Shown: positions 18,347-27,438 of the stretch, piece by piece
Position numbering within the stretch: position 1 is the first letter of the stretch
Layout of the letters: each line of letters opens with the position of its first letter
NCBI RefSeq assembly: GCF_014635845.1
Contig: NZ_BMDP01000003.1
Location: 558,001-622,000, forward strand
Source: Oxalicibacterium solurbis
Lineage (GTDB): Bacteria; Pseudomonadota; Gammaproteobacteria; Burkholderiales; Burkholderiaceae_D
DNA length: 64,000 nt
Reading direction: 5' to 3'
Translations under genes and position numbers: made by a program
Notes under the pieces: generated by a model
Databases searched by the model: none
What the model saw: only the letters and a program-made list of their open reading frames with translations
Told to the model about the DNA's origin: nothing

Positions 18347-19516
18347 ATGAGCGAACCGGATCTTCCTTCTTCTGCAGCACAGCCGCGGCGCAACCGTTTC
18401 GACCGCATGGAATGGGCCGGCGCCTTCGGCGATCTCGGCACGCTGATCCCGTTCGTCGCGGCCTACATCGGCGTGCTGAAGATGGATCCGTTCGGCGTGC
18501 TGTTCGCGTTCGGTGCCGCGATGCTGGTGTGCGGACTCTATTACCGCACGCCGTTCCCGGTGCAGCCGATGAAGGCGATCGGTGCGGTCGCTGCCCTGCA
18601 AGCGGTGCAGACGGCGACCGTCACGTCGGCGGCCGTCTACAGCGCGGCGCTGGCGACCGGTGTCATCTGGCTGTTTCTGGGGCTGAGCGGACTGGCTGCG
18701 CGCGTAGCGCGGCTGGTGCCGCCGACCGTGGTGACCGGCATCGTGTTCGGCCTCGGTTTCGGCTTCATGCTGGAAGGCGTGCGCATGATGCACAACGACT
18801 GGACGATTGCCGCGATCGGCGGCATCGGCACCGTGCTGCTGATGCGCAGTCGCAGCGTGCCGGCGATGTTCGTGCTGCTGACGTTCGGCATTGCCGTCGG
18901 CGCTTCCCGCGATCCGCAGGCACTGACGTCGCTGTTGCAAGCCGGCGCTGCCTTTCATGCGCCGAGCTTTGCGTTGACGGACCTGACGTGGAACCAGCTC
19001 TTCGTCGGCATCGTGCTGCTGGCCTTGCCGCAGGTGCCGCTGACGCTTGGCAATGCGGTGATCGCGATCAGGGAAGAGAACAACCGGCTGTTTCCGGATC
19101 GTCCGGTCAGCGAGAGCGGCGTCGCTGTTTCGACCGGCATCATGAATCTGTTCAGCGCAACGGTCGGCGGTGTGCCGATGTGCCACGGCGCCGGCGGCAT
19201 GGCCGGGCATATCGCGTTTGGCGCGCGCACCGGCGGCGCGCCGGTGATCCTCGGTTGCGTGCTGCTGGTGCTGGCTTTCTTCTTCAGCGGTTCGGTCGAG
19301 CTGCTGTTCCGCCTGTTTCCGATTGCCGTGCTGGGCGTGATCCTGTTCCTGACCGGCGCGCAACTGGCGCTGGGCAGCAGCGTCTTTCCGGAGGAACGCG
19401 GCGGCCGTGTCGTCGTGCTGCTGACGGCTGCGCTGTGCATGTGGAATGTCGGCATCGGCTTCGTGGCCGGCCTGGGATTGCATCACATGCAGCGCCGCGG
19501 CTGGCTGCATTTCTAG
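18347..19516 (+). CDS. MOT1-like molybdate/sulfate permease
   Basis: A 389-residue membrane protein from MSEPDLPSSAAQ (an upstream ATG at 18293 is possible). It carries the molybdate/sulfate transporter motifs: EWAGAFGDLGTLIPFV near the start, PFPVQPMKAIGAVAA, ALPQVPLTLGNAV and VPMCHGAGGMAGHIAFGARTG. About 10 transmembrane segments are evident. The family is related to SulP carriers and takes up molybdate or sulfate across the inner membrane; which anion cannot be told from sequence. It converges on the next MFS gene, leaving 11 bases between stops. Confidence 0.85.
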   Translation: MSEPDLPSSAAQPRRNRFDRMEWAGAFGDLGTLIPFVAAYIGVLKMDPFGVLFAFGAAMLVCGLYYRTPFPVQPMKAIGAVAALQAVQTATVTSAAVYSAALATGVIWLFLGLSGLAARVARLVPPTVVTGIVFGLGFGFMLEGVRMMHNDWTIAAIGGIGTVLLMRSRSVPAMFVLLTFGIAVGASRDPQALTSLLQAGAAFHAPSFALTDLTWNQLFVGIVLLALPQVPLTLGNAVIAIREENNRLFPDRPVSESGVAVSTGIMNLFSATVGGVPMCHGAGGMAGHIAFGARTGGAPVILGCVLLVLAFFFSGSVELLFRLFPIAVLGVILFLTGAQLALGSSVFPEERGGRVVVLLTAALCMWNVGIGFVAGLGLHHMQRRGWLHF

Positions 19517-19527
19517 ATAGCTTTCAA

Positions 19528-20655
19528 TTACTCCAGCCAGCGTGCCCGGCTGGCGGCAATCGCGATGGCCACGGCCAGTACGCCGATGAAAGCGATGCCG
19601 GCCTGCAATCCCCATCCCTGCGTGAGAAAGCCGACCACCGGCGGGCCGAGCAGGCCGCCGCTGTAGCTGAAGGTGGCGACCGCCGCCAGCGCCGTCGAGC
19701 CGTGCCGGCCGGCCGCGCTGAACGTGAACGGAAAGACGGCCGCCAGTCCCGAACCGGCCAGCGCGAAACCGGCGATCGTCAGCGGCACGTTCAATGCCAG
19801 CGTCGCGATGAAGATACCGAACGCCGCCAGCAGCGCGCCCAGCGACACCACGCGACGCGCGCCGAAGCGATCCTTCAGCGGATCGCAGACCAGCCGCGCC
19901 AGCAGCATCAGACAGGCGAAGCCGGCGAACGCCAGCGGCGCCACGCCATCGTGCACATGCAATTCGTCCGTCATGAATACGCCGCTCCAGTCGGCGATCG
20001 AGCCTTCTGCCACCGCGCCGCAGAAACCGATGAGGCCCAGCGCAATGACCGGCCCGTGCGCGATCGCGAACAAGGCATGTCCCGGTTCCGGCTCGACGCG
20101 ATCCGGCGGCAAGGCGCGGTAGGCGATCGTCAGCGGCGGCAACAGCAGCAGCGAGATTGCAAGGAAATGCACGGGCGGCGTGATCGCGAGGCCGGCCAGC
20201 AGGCTGCCCAGCAGCGCGCCCGACAGCGTACCGACGCAGAACCACGCGTGCAGCAGCGACATCGTCGAACGTCCGGCGGATTTTTCCTGTGCCGTGCCGA
20301 GCGCATTGATGGCAACGTCGAAACAGCCCGAACCGCCGCCCAGCACGACGACGGCCATCACCAGCAGCGGCATGTTGGGTGCCAGTGCCGTGCACGGCAG
20401 AACGGCGATCAGTGCGAGGCCGGCATACCAGGCGGCGCGCCGCGCACCGTAGCGCGCGACCATGCCGGCCGCCAGCGGGAACGAGGCGACGGCGCCGAAG
20501 CCACCGCCCAGCAGCACGATGCCCAGTTGCGCCGGCGTCAGTTGCAGGCCGTCGCGGATCGCCGGAATGCGTGCCGCCCACGATGCATAGATGATGCCGA
20601 GCAGGATGAAGAGGAAAGGTGTTGCGATTGTTCGCAAACGGGATGAAACGGGCAT
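19528..20655 (-). CDS. MFS transporter of unknown substrate
   Basis: A 375-residue major facilitator with about 11-12 transmembrane segments. The N-terminal half contains PFLFILLGIIYASWAARIPAI and the loop segment GARRAAWYAGLALIAVLPC; the central GGSGCFDVAINALG and MSLLHAWFCVGTLSGALLG are typical of the FucP/YbjJ-like branch. No gene nearby hints at its substrate. The lower-strand start is at 20655, 63 bases before the terminator of phoX. Confidence 0.8.
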   Translation of the reverse strand: MPVSSRLRTIATPFLFILLGIIYASWAARIPAIRDGLQLTPAQLGIVLLGGGFGAVASFPLAAGMVARYGARRAAWYAGLALIAVLPCTALAPNMPLLVMAVVVLGGGSGCFDVAINALGTAQEKSAGRSTMSLLHAWFCVGTLSGALLGSLLAGLAITPPVHFLAISLLLLPPLTIAYRALPPDRVEPEPGHALFAIAHGPVIALGLIGFCGAVAEGSIADWSGVFMTDELHVHDGVAPLAFAGFACLMLLARLVCDPLKDRFGARRVVSLGALLAAFGIFIATLALNVPLTIAGFALAGSGLAAVFPFTFSAAGRHGSTALAAVATFSYSGGLLGPPVVGFLTQGWGLQAGIAFIGVLAVAIAIAASRARWLE

Positions 20656-20717
20656 GAGGCGAAGCGTCCTGGTAAAGGAGGGATTGTAGTGCGGGACAGG
20701 CCGTGCTGCTGTCGATA

Positions 20718-20754
20718 AAGCAGCGCCCTTGACGTTGCATCAAGGGCGCTGCTT
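20718..20754 (-). terminator. strong hairpin terminator after phoX
   Basis: AAGCAGCGCCCTTGA (20718-20732) pairs perfectly with TCAAGGGCGCTGCTT (20740-20754), a 15-bp stem with a 7-base loop. On the lower strand it follows the phoX stop by 26 bases. The T tract after it is short (CTTTATC), so it may act as terminator or as a 3'-end stabilising stem. Confidence 0.7.
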
Positions 20755-20780
20755 CGGATGACGCGAAAACGAAGTTCGGT

Positions 20781-22787
20781 TCAGGACAATTTCGGTTGGA
20801 GCGGATCCGCGGTCAGGTAGCCGACGGCGGCCTGATATTTGTTGCCGTAGTTTTGGTCGATCGCGGTGACGACGTCGGCGCGCAGGCGTTTGTCCGCGAT
20901 GGCGGCTTTGGCGGTGCCTTCGCCCGGATGCTGGAAATTGCTCATGATGTAGGTCCAGCCGTTGATTTCGTCGACCGCATGCAGGCCGGTGGATTCGGCG
21001 CCGGCCGGCAGCGACATCAGGCGCGACAGTTTGCCGGTGTCGACGTGGTAGGCCCACAGGAAGTTGTTGGTATGGCGGCTGCTGTCTTCGCCGATGAAGA
21101 GCGTGCGCATCTTCTCGGAAAACTTCAGGTTATCCGGATTGCCGATCTTGTCCGGGTTCGATTTGTTGCCCAGTGCATCGGCGGCGATGTCTTCACCCAA
21201 CAGCAGCGCGCGCGTGCGGGCGGGTACCCATTCGCTGTCGATAGCCGCACCGTCGGTATCGTGCTGGCCGCCGGCCAGGTCGTGTGCGAATACGCCGCCG
21301 GAGCGCAAGGCTTGCGGCAAGGCGATGTTGGTCTCGGGGCGGTTGGCGGCGTGGCCGGCGATCATCGAATCCTGGATATTCTGCAGCGCCGAGTAGGCGA
21401 TCTTGTCCTTGATGTTGACGGTCGTGCCTTCCAGTTTCGTGAAGCCCATGCTGGCGCCTTTCAGGTTGGCGTAGCGATGGGTTTCGAGGAAGGCGGCGGC
21501 CTTCACCAGCCTGGCATCGGCGGGGTCGACCAGCTTCACCCAGTTGGCATTCTTGTCGGCAAAGATCTTCGTGTAGCCCGGATCGGCGCGCATGTCCGTA
21601 TCGGTCACATGCATGAAGTCGTCCAGCCGGATGCCGCTGTCGATCAGTGCTTCGATCTCGTCGCTGGTCGCGTGGCCGAGCTTGATCCAGCCGAGCGTCG
21701 CGCCGGCGGACGCGGTGTCCAGCGTCAGGCTGGAAGTCAGTTTGGCGACGTACAGCGTGCCGGCCGACAGATCTTTCTTTCTGTCGGCCACGAACATGAA
21801 CAGGCCGCCGTTCGTGTAGTCGTCGCCCATCAGTACGGTGCGCTCGTCCGGCATCACCTGGATCAGTTCGTGCGAGATGCGGCCCAGACAGTAATGCTTT
21901 TTGATGCTGCCGCTGCCGTCCGGATGGACGGTGACTTCCGGCACGTGACCGTAGTGGTACGGGTTGGCACCACCGGGCGTGCCGTAGGCGGCTTTGAACG
22001 TGTGCAGGCTGAAGCTGTTGAAATACGGCGAGGTGTTGTTGCGATTGCCGGCGGGTGCGTCGAGGAAGGGCACGTTCGGTTCGTATTCCTCGCTCGACAG
22101 GTGCGTGCCCCAGGGCGACAGGCTGGCGCCGCAGGTGATCCACAGGCCATGCACGCCGGAGGTATCGACATTGTGATACTGCACCAGCGTCAGCTTGCCG
22201 GTGGACTGATCCTGGTCCAGCGTCAGCACGGCGATCGGCGACGGCAGCTGGCCGTAGATGTCTTTGCCGGCCGCATCGCTGCTCGTGTATTCGAACTGCA
22301 CGACGGCGAACACGGCCTTGCCCTTGATGCCGGGTACGGTCGGATTCGGCAGGGCGAGCAGCGAGGTACCGTCCGGCGAATCGGAAAAATACTGGCGCGG
22401 CGTGGCGCCGGACGTATCCATGATCGGCTTGTTGTGAATGTCGTAGTAGCCGCCGGCAACGATGATACCGCCGCCCTGCTTCGGCACTTCGGTGCCGGTC
22501 AGGAAGAACGGCTGGTAGGCGAGTTTGTAGCGTCGCACCGTGTCGTCGCTGAAATGGACGTTCATGACGGAACCCACGGTCGTTGTCGCCATCGCGGCGG
22601 CATCCGTGGGCGCTGCCATCGCGGTGAAGGATGTGGCGGCGTAGCCGGCCGTACCGGAAGCGGCGCGGCCGATGTTGCTGCAGCCGGCAAGCAGCGAAGC
22701 GGTTGCCATCGATCCGAGCGGAAGCAATGGTACGGCAGAGAGCAGTTTCAGCGCTTTGCGACGTGAAGGGATGGCAAGGTCTGACAT
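20781..22787 (-). CDS. PhoX family (DUF839) alkaline phosphatase, Tat-exported
   Basis: A 668-residue protein starting MSDLAIPSRRKALKLLSAVP. It has a twin-arginine signal (SRRKALK) followed by a lipobox-like LLAGC, so it is probably a Tat-exported lipoprotein or periplasmic enzyme. The body matches PhoX-type beta-propeller phosphatases, with HGLWITCGASLSPWGTHLSSEEYEPN, HTFKAAYGT, PDERTVLMGDDYTNGG and EDSSRHTNNFLWAYHVDT holding the acidic and histidine residues expected for Ca/Fe binding. Such enzymes release phosphate from organic esters under phosphate starvation. Isolated gene with its own promoter-like -10 and terminator. Confidence 0.88.
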   Translation of the reverse strand: MSDLAIPSRRKALKLLSAVPLLPLGSMATASLLAGCSNIGRAASGTAGYAATSFTAMAAPTDAAAMATTTVGSVMNVHFSDDTVRRYKLAYQPFFLTGTEVPKQGGGIIVAGGYYDIHNKPIMDTSGATPRQYFSDSPDGTSLLALPNPTVPGIKGKAVFAVVQFEYTSSDAAGKDIYGQLPSPIAVLTLDQDQSTGKLTLVQYHNVDTSGVHGLWITCGASLSPWGTHLSSEEYEPNVPFLDAPAGNRNNTSPYFNSFSLHTFKAAYGTPGGANPYHYGHVPEVTVHPDGSGSIKKHYCLGRISHELIQVMPDERTVLMGDDYTNGGLFMFVADRKKDLSAGTLYVAKLTSSLTLDTASAGATLGWIKLGHATSDEIEALIDSGIRLDDFMHVTDTDMRADPGYTKIFADKNANWVKLVDPADARLVKAAAFLETHRYANLKGASMGFTKLEGTTVNIKDKIAYSALQNIQDSMIAGHAANRPETNIALPQALRSGGVFAHDLAGGQHDTDGAAIDSEWVPARTRALLLGEDIAADALGNKSNPDKIGNPDNLKFSEKMRTLFIGEDSSRHTNNFLWAYHVDTGKLSRLMSLPAGAESTGLHAVDEINGWTYIMSNFQHPGEGTAKAAIADKRLRADVVTAIDQNYGNKYQAAVGYLTADPLQPKLS

Positions 22788-22876
22788 AAGGGGTTCCGTT
22801 GGCTGGGAGCACATGTCTGGATGCGGGCCGGCCGCGGCCGACAGACGCTCAGGATAATCCGGGTTTGGGTGAGCGG

Positions 22877-22882
22877 ATTATA
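22877..22882 (-). promoter_or_regulatory. candidate -10 element of phoX
   Basis: On the lower strand TATAAT lies about 90 bases before the phoX ATG. The hexamer is perfect but no convincing -35 lies 16-18 bases upstream, which would fit a promoter needing an activator such as PhoB. A full pho box was not found. Confidence 0.4.
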
Positions 22883-22958
22883 GGAATGCGATATGACGAT
22901 TTGATGAAGTTGCTGCGCAGGAAGGCGCGCACACTCCAATGCGGCGTTGTGACGTGTT

Positions 22959-22999
22959 TTGAAGTGCGGAGATTGAGATGTAGAAATTGAAGTGCGGAG
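22959..22999. repeat. direct repeat of 13 bases in the phoX-xthA gap
   Basis: TTGAAGTGCGGAG occurs at 22959-22971 and again at 22987-22999, 28 bases apart start to start, in the 307-base gap upstream of phoX. The rest of the gap holds the -10 candidate at 22877 and the hairpin at 23034; no gene is seen. Confidence 0.6.
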
Positions 23000-23033
23000 G
23001 AAAATGGCGACGCGGTGAATGCCGTCATTGCCG

Positions 23034-23088
23034 CCGCCGCATCAGATCATGCAAGGTCAGCAGCGTGACTTGTGATCCGATGCGGCGG
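23034..23088. other. long stem-loop beyond the xthA 3' end
   Basis: CCGCCGCATC (23034-23043) pairs with GATGCGGCGG (23079-23088), then after one mismatch GATCA pairs with TGATC, giving a 15-bp interrupted stem with a 23-base loop. It lies just after the xthA stop on the lower strand. There is no T tract on either side, so it is a 3'-end stem and not a standard terminator. Confidence 0.5.
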
Positions 23089-23094
23089 GAATGC

Positions 23095-23868
23095 TCAAAG
23101 CTGCCAGTCGTAATCGATAGTCAGCGGCGCGTGATCGCTGAAGCGTTCGTCCTTGTAGATGGAGACGCTCTGCGCGGTGCCGGCGAAGTCCGGCGTGGCG
23201 ATCTGGTAATCGATGCGCCATCCGACGTTCTTGGCCCAGGCCTGGCCGCGGTTGCTCCACCACGTATATTGCTCGGGGCGCACGTCGATGCGGCGGAACA
23301 CGTCGACGAAGCCGACTTCGTCGAACAGGCGCGTCAGCCATGCGCGCTCTTCCGGCAGGAAGCCGGAATTCTTGCGGTTGCCCTTGTAGTTCTTCAGGTC
23401 GATTTCATTGTGCGCGATGTTCCAGTCGCCGCAGATGACGAACTCGCGTCCGCACGCCTTCAATTCGATCAGGTGCGGCAGGAACAGGTCCATGAAACGG
23501 AACTTTGCCTGCTGCCGTTCCTCGCTCGACGAGCCGGACGGGCAATAGACCGAGATCACGCTGAGTTTGCCGAAATCGCATTGCACGTAGCGACCCTCGG
23601 CATCGAATTCCGGGCAGTTGAAGCCGATCTGCACGTTGTCCGGCTCGCTGCGGCAATAGACGCCGGCGCCGGAATAGCCCTTTTTCTCCGCATAGTGGAA
23701 ATAGCCGCGATAGCCTTCCGGCGTCAGGAATTCTGTCGTCATGTCGGTCGCCTGCGCCTTCAGTTCCTGCACGCAGATGAAATCGGCATTCTGCTTGTCC
23801 ATCCACGGAAAGAAGCCTTTTCTGGCGGCCGAACGGATGCCGTTCAGGTTGGCGGAGATGATTTTCAT
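23095..23868 (-). CDS. xthA: exodeoxyribonuclease III
   Basis: A 257-residue member of the exonuclease III / AP endonuclease family from MKIISANLNGIRSAARKG (the ATG at 23868; the longer frame lacks homology). Catalytic motifs are CVQELKAQ (Glu metal ligand), CGDWNIAHNEIDLKN (Asp-Asn pair), YTWWSNRG with the RIDYQIATP segment and the terminal SDHAPL (Asp-His). It repairs abasic sites and degrades 3' ends. It is divergent from pyrE, separated by 179 bases. Confidence 0.95.
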   Translation of the reverse strand: MKIISANLNGIRSAARKGFFPWMDKQNADFICVQELKAQATDMTTEFLTPEGYRGYFHYAEKKGYSGAGVYCRSEPDNVQIGFNCPEFDAEGRYVQCDFGKLSVISVYCPSGSSSEERQQAKFRFMDLFLPHLIELKACGREFVICGDWNIAHNEIDLKNYKGNRKNSGFLPEERAWLTRLFDEVGFVDVFRRIDVRPEQYTWWSNRGQAWAKNVGWRIDYQIATPDFAGTAQSVSIYKDERFSDHAPLTIDYDWQL

Positions 23869-24047
23869 GGTGTCGTCGCAAAAATAGAGGGGCACAGGAT
23901 ACCCGATTCGGCGGCGGCGATGCGCTGGGCCGACAGGCACGGCCTTTGCATTGACAGCGAGAATCGTCCGATAACGATTTAAAATGTGGCCTTCGTCGCG
24001 GCAGTAGCGACAAATTTCGTCACTTTTTCTTTCGTCATGAGGTCGTC

Positions 24048-24713
24048 TTGAACAATTTGCGGCAGGAATTCATCAGATTTGCGGTCGACGCCGGCGTATT
24101 GCGCTTCGGCGAATTCGTCACCAAGGCGGGACGGACGTCGCCGTATTTTTTCAATGCCGGCTTGTTCAACCAGGGCGGCACGCTGGCGCGCATTGCGGAT
24201 TTCTACGCGCAGACGCTGATCGATTCCGGCCTGCAGTTCGACATGCTGTTCGGGCCGGCGTACAAGGGCATCACGCTGGCGTCGGCCACCGCGGTGGCGC
24301 TGGCGAATCGCGGCCGCGACGTGCCGTTTGCGTTCAACCGCAAGGAAGCCAAGGATCACGGCGAAGGCGGCACCATCGTCGGCGCCAGGCTGGAAGGCCG
24401 CGTGGTGATCATCGACGACGTGATTTCGGCGGGCACCTCGGTGCGCGAATCGGTCGACATGATCCGCGCGGCGGGCGCGACGCCATGTGCGGTGCTGATC
24501 GCGCTGGACCGCATGGAGCGTTCCGGCAAGGACGATGCGCTGTCCGCGCATTCGGCGGTGCAGGATGTCAGCAATACTTACGGCATGCCGGTGATTTCGA
24601 TCGGCAACCTGTCCGACCTGTTCGAATACATCTCGAACGCCGGCGCGGGAACGGAGCAGGCGCAGTACAAGGAAGCGATCGCGGCGTACCGCAGAAAGTA
24701 CGGCGTGAGTTGA
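24048..24713 (+). CDS. pyrE: orotate phosphoribosyltransferase
   Basis: A 221-residue enzyme that joins orotate and PRPP to OMP in pyrimidine synthesis. The PRPP loop [16 protein letters not shown] and the orotate-side segment [13 protein letters not shown] are intact. The start appears to be a TTG at 24048: a GAGG lies 5 bases upstream, and the ATG at 24037 runs into a stop after four codons. This makes it a rare-start gene. DUF4124 and DUF805 genes follow on the same strand. Confidence 0.95.
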   Translation: MNNLRQEFIRFAVDAGVLRFGEFVTKAGRTSPYFFNAGLFNQGGTLARIADFYAQTLIDSGLQFDMLFGPAYKGITLASATAVALANRGRDVPFAFNRKEAKDHGEGGTIVGARLEGRVVIIDDVISAGTSVRESVDMIRAAGATPCAVLIALDRMERSGKDDALSAHSAVQDVSNTYGMPVISIGNLSDLFEYISNAGAGTEQAQYKEAIAAYRRKYGVS

Positions 24714-24740
24714 TCGTCGTTTTTCTGTGGGAGGAGTGGA

Positions 24741-25385
24741 ATGCAAGCTGCGGTAAGAACGCTGCGTTTGTTGTCGTTGCTGTCGCTGTTTTGTGCGGCA
24801 TCGTCGCATGCCGGCACGTTCTACATGTGCAAGGACGCGAACGGCCGCACCTTCACGTCCGACCGTCCGATTTCGGAGTGTGCGAACCGGCCGTTGCGTG
24901 AATACGGCAGCAACGGCGTGCTGAAACGGGAAATCGCCGCGCCGCTGACGCCCGAGCAGAAACGCGCGCAAGCCTTGCAGGAACAGCAGCGCCAGGACGA
25001 ACTTGCCGCGCTCGAAGAACAGAAGCGCAGCGATCGCGCACTGCTGGCCCGCTACCGTAGCGAGGACGATATTGGCGTTGCACGCAAGCGCGCCGGTGCG
25101 GCAACGAACGAACAGATCGTGCAGCAGAAGAAGGAACTGGCTGCGGCAGAGACGGAATGGCAGGCGACCCAGGCCGCCGTCGATGCGCGGCAGGACAAGG
25201 GCAAGATACCGCCTGCCATGCGCGACAAACTGGCCAAGGCACTGGAAAACGTACGCGTGCAGAAAGCGGCATTGCGCGACAACGAGATCGCGCTGGCCCA
25301 GATCAATGCGAAGTACGATGCGGTGCTGCGGCGCTACCGGAAGATCGTCGGACAGTCGTTGCCGGCGGAATCGGCCAGCCGATAA
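24741..25385 (+). CDS. DUF4124 domain secreted protein
   Basis: A 214-residue protein with a signal peptide (MQAAVRTLRLLSLLSLFCAA, cleavage after SHA near residue 24). The DUF4124 domain follows: GTFYMCKDANGRTFTSDRPISEC, with a paired-cysteine pattern. Most of the remaining protein, about 70-190, is a charged alpha-helical coiled coil rich in Glu, Gln, Lys and Ala (QEQQRQDELAALEEQ). It is likely periplasmic. Function unknown; related proteins occur singly in Betaproteobacteria. An AGGAG site precedes the ATG by 8 bases. Confidence 0.85.
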   Translation: MQAAVRTLRLLSLLSLFCAASSHAGTFYMCKDANGRTFTSDRPISECANRPLREYGSNGVLKREIAAPLTPEQKRAQALQEQQRQDELAALEEQKRSDRALLARYRSEDDIGVARKRAGAATNEQIVQQKKELAAAETEWQATQAAVDARQDKGKIPPAMRDKLAKALENVRVQKAALRDNEIALAQINAKYDAVLRRYRKIVGQSLPAESASR

Positions 25386-25544
25386 TCAGGAATCCATCCG
25401 GCTCGCCGCGACCTTCCCGGCCTTCCCGAATTTCCCGCGAAAGCCGATTCTTCGAACTCTCATGCGCATGGGATGCCCTGCGGCGCCTTGCGCGTCGTAT
25501 TATGCGGAATCCCGGAACAGGTCCGGGCACAATGGAGGGCAACC

Positions 25545-25862
25545 ATGACATTCGCCGAATCGATTCGCACCTGTTTCAGGAAATACGCCGATTTCAATGG
25601 CCGCGCAACGCGGTCGGAATTCTGGTGGTGGGTCTTGTTCGTCATTGTCGTCGGCATCGTGCTCGGCAGCATCAACGAAAGGCTGGCGCAACTGTTCTCG
25701 CTGGCGATGATTCTGCCCAATATCGCCGTCACCGCACGGCGCCTGCATGACATCGACCGCAGTGGCTGGTGGCAACTGATCGGCCTGATTCCATTCATCG
25801 GCTGGATCATCGTCGTCTACTGGTGCGCGCAGCCAGGCAAGGAAACGACGCGTTTCGGTTGA
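25545..25862 (+). CDS. DUF805 family small membrane protein
   Basis: A 105-residue protein from MTFAESIRTCFRKYADFNGR, with a GGAGGG about 7 bases before the ATG. It has the DUF805 signature FNGRATRSEFWWWVLFV followed by three transmembrane segments (WVLFVIVVGIVLG, LFSLAMILPNIAVTARRLHDID and LIGLIPFIGWIIVVYW). The RRLHDIDRSGWW motif in the short cytoplasmic loop is typical. Role unknown, possibly stress related, as inferred from family distribution. A bidirectional terminator follows. Confidence 0.9.
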   Translation: MTFAESIRTCFRKYADFNGRATRSEFWWWVLFVIVVGIVLGSINERLAQLFSLAMILPNIAVTARRLHDIDRSGWWQLIGLIPFIGWIIVVYWCAQPGKETTRFG

Positions 25863-25886
25863 GCGCTGCTCACGGATTCGGATACA

Positions 25887-25916
25887 AAAAAAGCGCACCC
25901 TCGGGTGCGCTTTTTT
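25887..25916. terminator. bidirectional terminator between the DUF805 gene and gatB
   Basis: AAGCGCACCC (25891-25900) pairs with GGGTGCGCTT (25903-25912); an A tract precedes and a T tract follows, so it can serve both convergent genes. Confidence 0.92.
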
Positions 25917-25934
25917 CATGGAGCGGTGCCTTGC

Positions 25935-27395
25935 TCAACCGGCCAGTTTTTTCTTTAGCAGTTCAGTCAGCTGCGCCGGATTGGCCTTGCCGCGGCTGGC
26001 TTTCATCGCTTGTCCCATCAGCGCGTTGATGGCCTGTTCCTTGCCGGCGCGGTATTCCGCCACCGATTTGGCATTGGCGGCCAATACGTCGTCGACGATT
26101 TTTTCCAATGCGCCGCTATCGGAAATCTGCTTCAGACCCTTGGCTTCGATGATCTCGTCGGCCAGCGTCGCGCTGTCCGATTTCGCTTCCCACATGCCGC
26201 CGAACACTTCCTTCGCGATCTTGTTCGAGATCGTGCCGTCGGCGATGCGTTTGAGCAGCAGCGCGAATTGTGCCGGTGCGACCGGTGACGCGTCGATCTC
26301 GATGCCTTCGCGGTTCAGCGTTGACGAGACGTCACCCATCAGCCAGTTGGCGGCGGGTTTGGCCTGCTCGTTGCCGGCAGCGGCGACGACCTGTTCGAAG
26401 TAGTTCGCCATCGCCTTCGATTGTGTCAGCACCGAAGCATCGTAGTCGGACAGGCCGTAGTCGCGCACGAAGCGTTCGCGCATCGCTCCCGGCAGTTCCG
26501 GCATCGCGGCTTTCACGCGCGCGATCCATTCGTCGGCGATGACCAGCGGCGGCAGGTCGGGGTCGGGGAAGTAGCGGTAATCCTGCGCATCTTCCTTGCT
26601 GCGCATCTCGCGCGTTTCGCGCTTGTCGGGATCATACAGGCGCGTGGCCTGCACCACGCGGCCGCCATCCTCGATCAGTTCGATCTGGCGGCGCACTTCG
26701 TAGTTGATCGCGTCTTCGAGGAAGCGGAACGAGTTCAGGTTCTTGATCTCGCAGCGCGTGCCGTATTCCTTCTGGCCCATCGGGCGCACCGAGACGTTGG
26801 CGTCGCAGCGGAACGAGCCTTCCTGCATGTTGCCGTCGCAGATGCCAAGCCAGGTCACCAGCGTGTGCAATGCCTTCGCATAGGCGACCGCTTCGGCGGC
26901 GCTGCGCATGTCCGGCTCGGTGACGATTTCCAGCAGCGGCGTGCCGGCGCGGTTCAGGTCGATGCCGCTCATGCCGTGGTAATCCTCGTGCAGCGATTTA
27001 CCTGCATCTTCTTCCAGATGCGCGCGCGTCAGCGTGACGGATTTGATCTCGGTCTTGCCGTCGATCTCCAGCGGGAACGAGATGGTGCCGCCCTGCACGA
27101 CAGGCAGATCCATCTGGCTGATCTGGTAGCCCTTGGGCAGGTCAGGGTAGAAATAATTCTTGCGCGCGAACACCGACGTCGGCGCGATGTGCGCGCCAAT
27201 CGCCAGGCCGAACTGAATTGCGCGTTCGACGGCAGTGCGGTTCATCACCGGCAATGCGCCCGGCAGCGCCAGGTCGACCGGCGACGTCTGTGTATTCGGC
27301 TCGGCGCCGAACTGCGTCGGCGAACCGCTGAAGATCTTGCTGTTGGTCGTCAACTGCGCGTGCGTTTCCAGACCGATCACTACTTCCCACTGCAT
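25935..27395 (-). CDS. gatB: aspartyl/glutamyl-tRNA amidotransferase subunit B
   Basis: A 486-residue subunit that activates Glu-tRNAGln or Asp-tRNAAsn in the GatCAB complex. The conserved start [15 protein letters not shown], the kinase-like segment [19 protein letters not shown], the zinc and tRNA region [12 protein letters not shown] and the C-terminal YqeY-like tRNA-binding domain (about 330-486) are all present. Third gene of the gatC-gatA-gatB unit, 43 bases after gatA. Its presence implies the organism lacks one of the direct tRNA synthetases (GlnRS or AsnRS), which is a general rule for the family. Confidence 0.96.
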   Translation of the reverse strand: MQWEVVIGLETHAQLTTNSKIFSGSPTQFGAEPNTQTSPVDLALPGALPVMNRTAVERAIQFGLAIGAHIAPTSVFARKNYFYPDLPKGYQISQMDLPVVQGGTISFPLEIDGKTEIKSVTLTRAHLEEDAGKSLHEDYHGMSGIDLNRAGTPLLEIVTEPDMRSAAEAVAYAKALHTLVTWLGICDGNMQEGSFRCDANVSVRPMGQKEYGTRCEIKNLNSFRFLEDAINYEVRRQIELIEDGGRVVQATRLYDPDKRETREMRSKEDAQDYRYFPDPDLPPLVIADEWIARVKAAMPELPGAMRERFVRDYGLSDYDASVLTQSKAMANYFEQVVAAAGNEQAKPAANWLMGDVSSTLNREGIEIDASPVAPAQFALLLKRIADGTISNKIAKEVFGGMWEAKSDSATLADEIIEAKGLKQISDSGALEKIVDDVLAANAKSVAEYRAGKEQAINALMGQAMKASRGKANPAQLTELLKKKLAG

Positions 27396-27438
27396 GTTTT
27401 CCTCACTCGCTGATTTGCGTGTCTCATTCGGATGCCGA

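Noticed and set aside
18139-22766. Very long open frames on the strand opposite the MFS and phoX genes (835 and 656 codons)
   Set aside because: They are Arg/His/Gln-rich shadows produced by GC-rich codon use of the real genes on the other strand, with no domain or signal.
23951-23985. TTGACA followed by TAAAAT upstream of pyrE
   Set aside because: The spacer is 23 bases, too long for a sigma-70 promoter.
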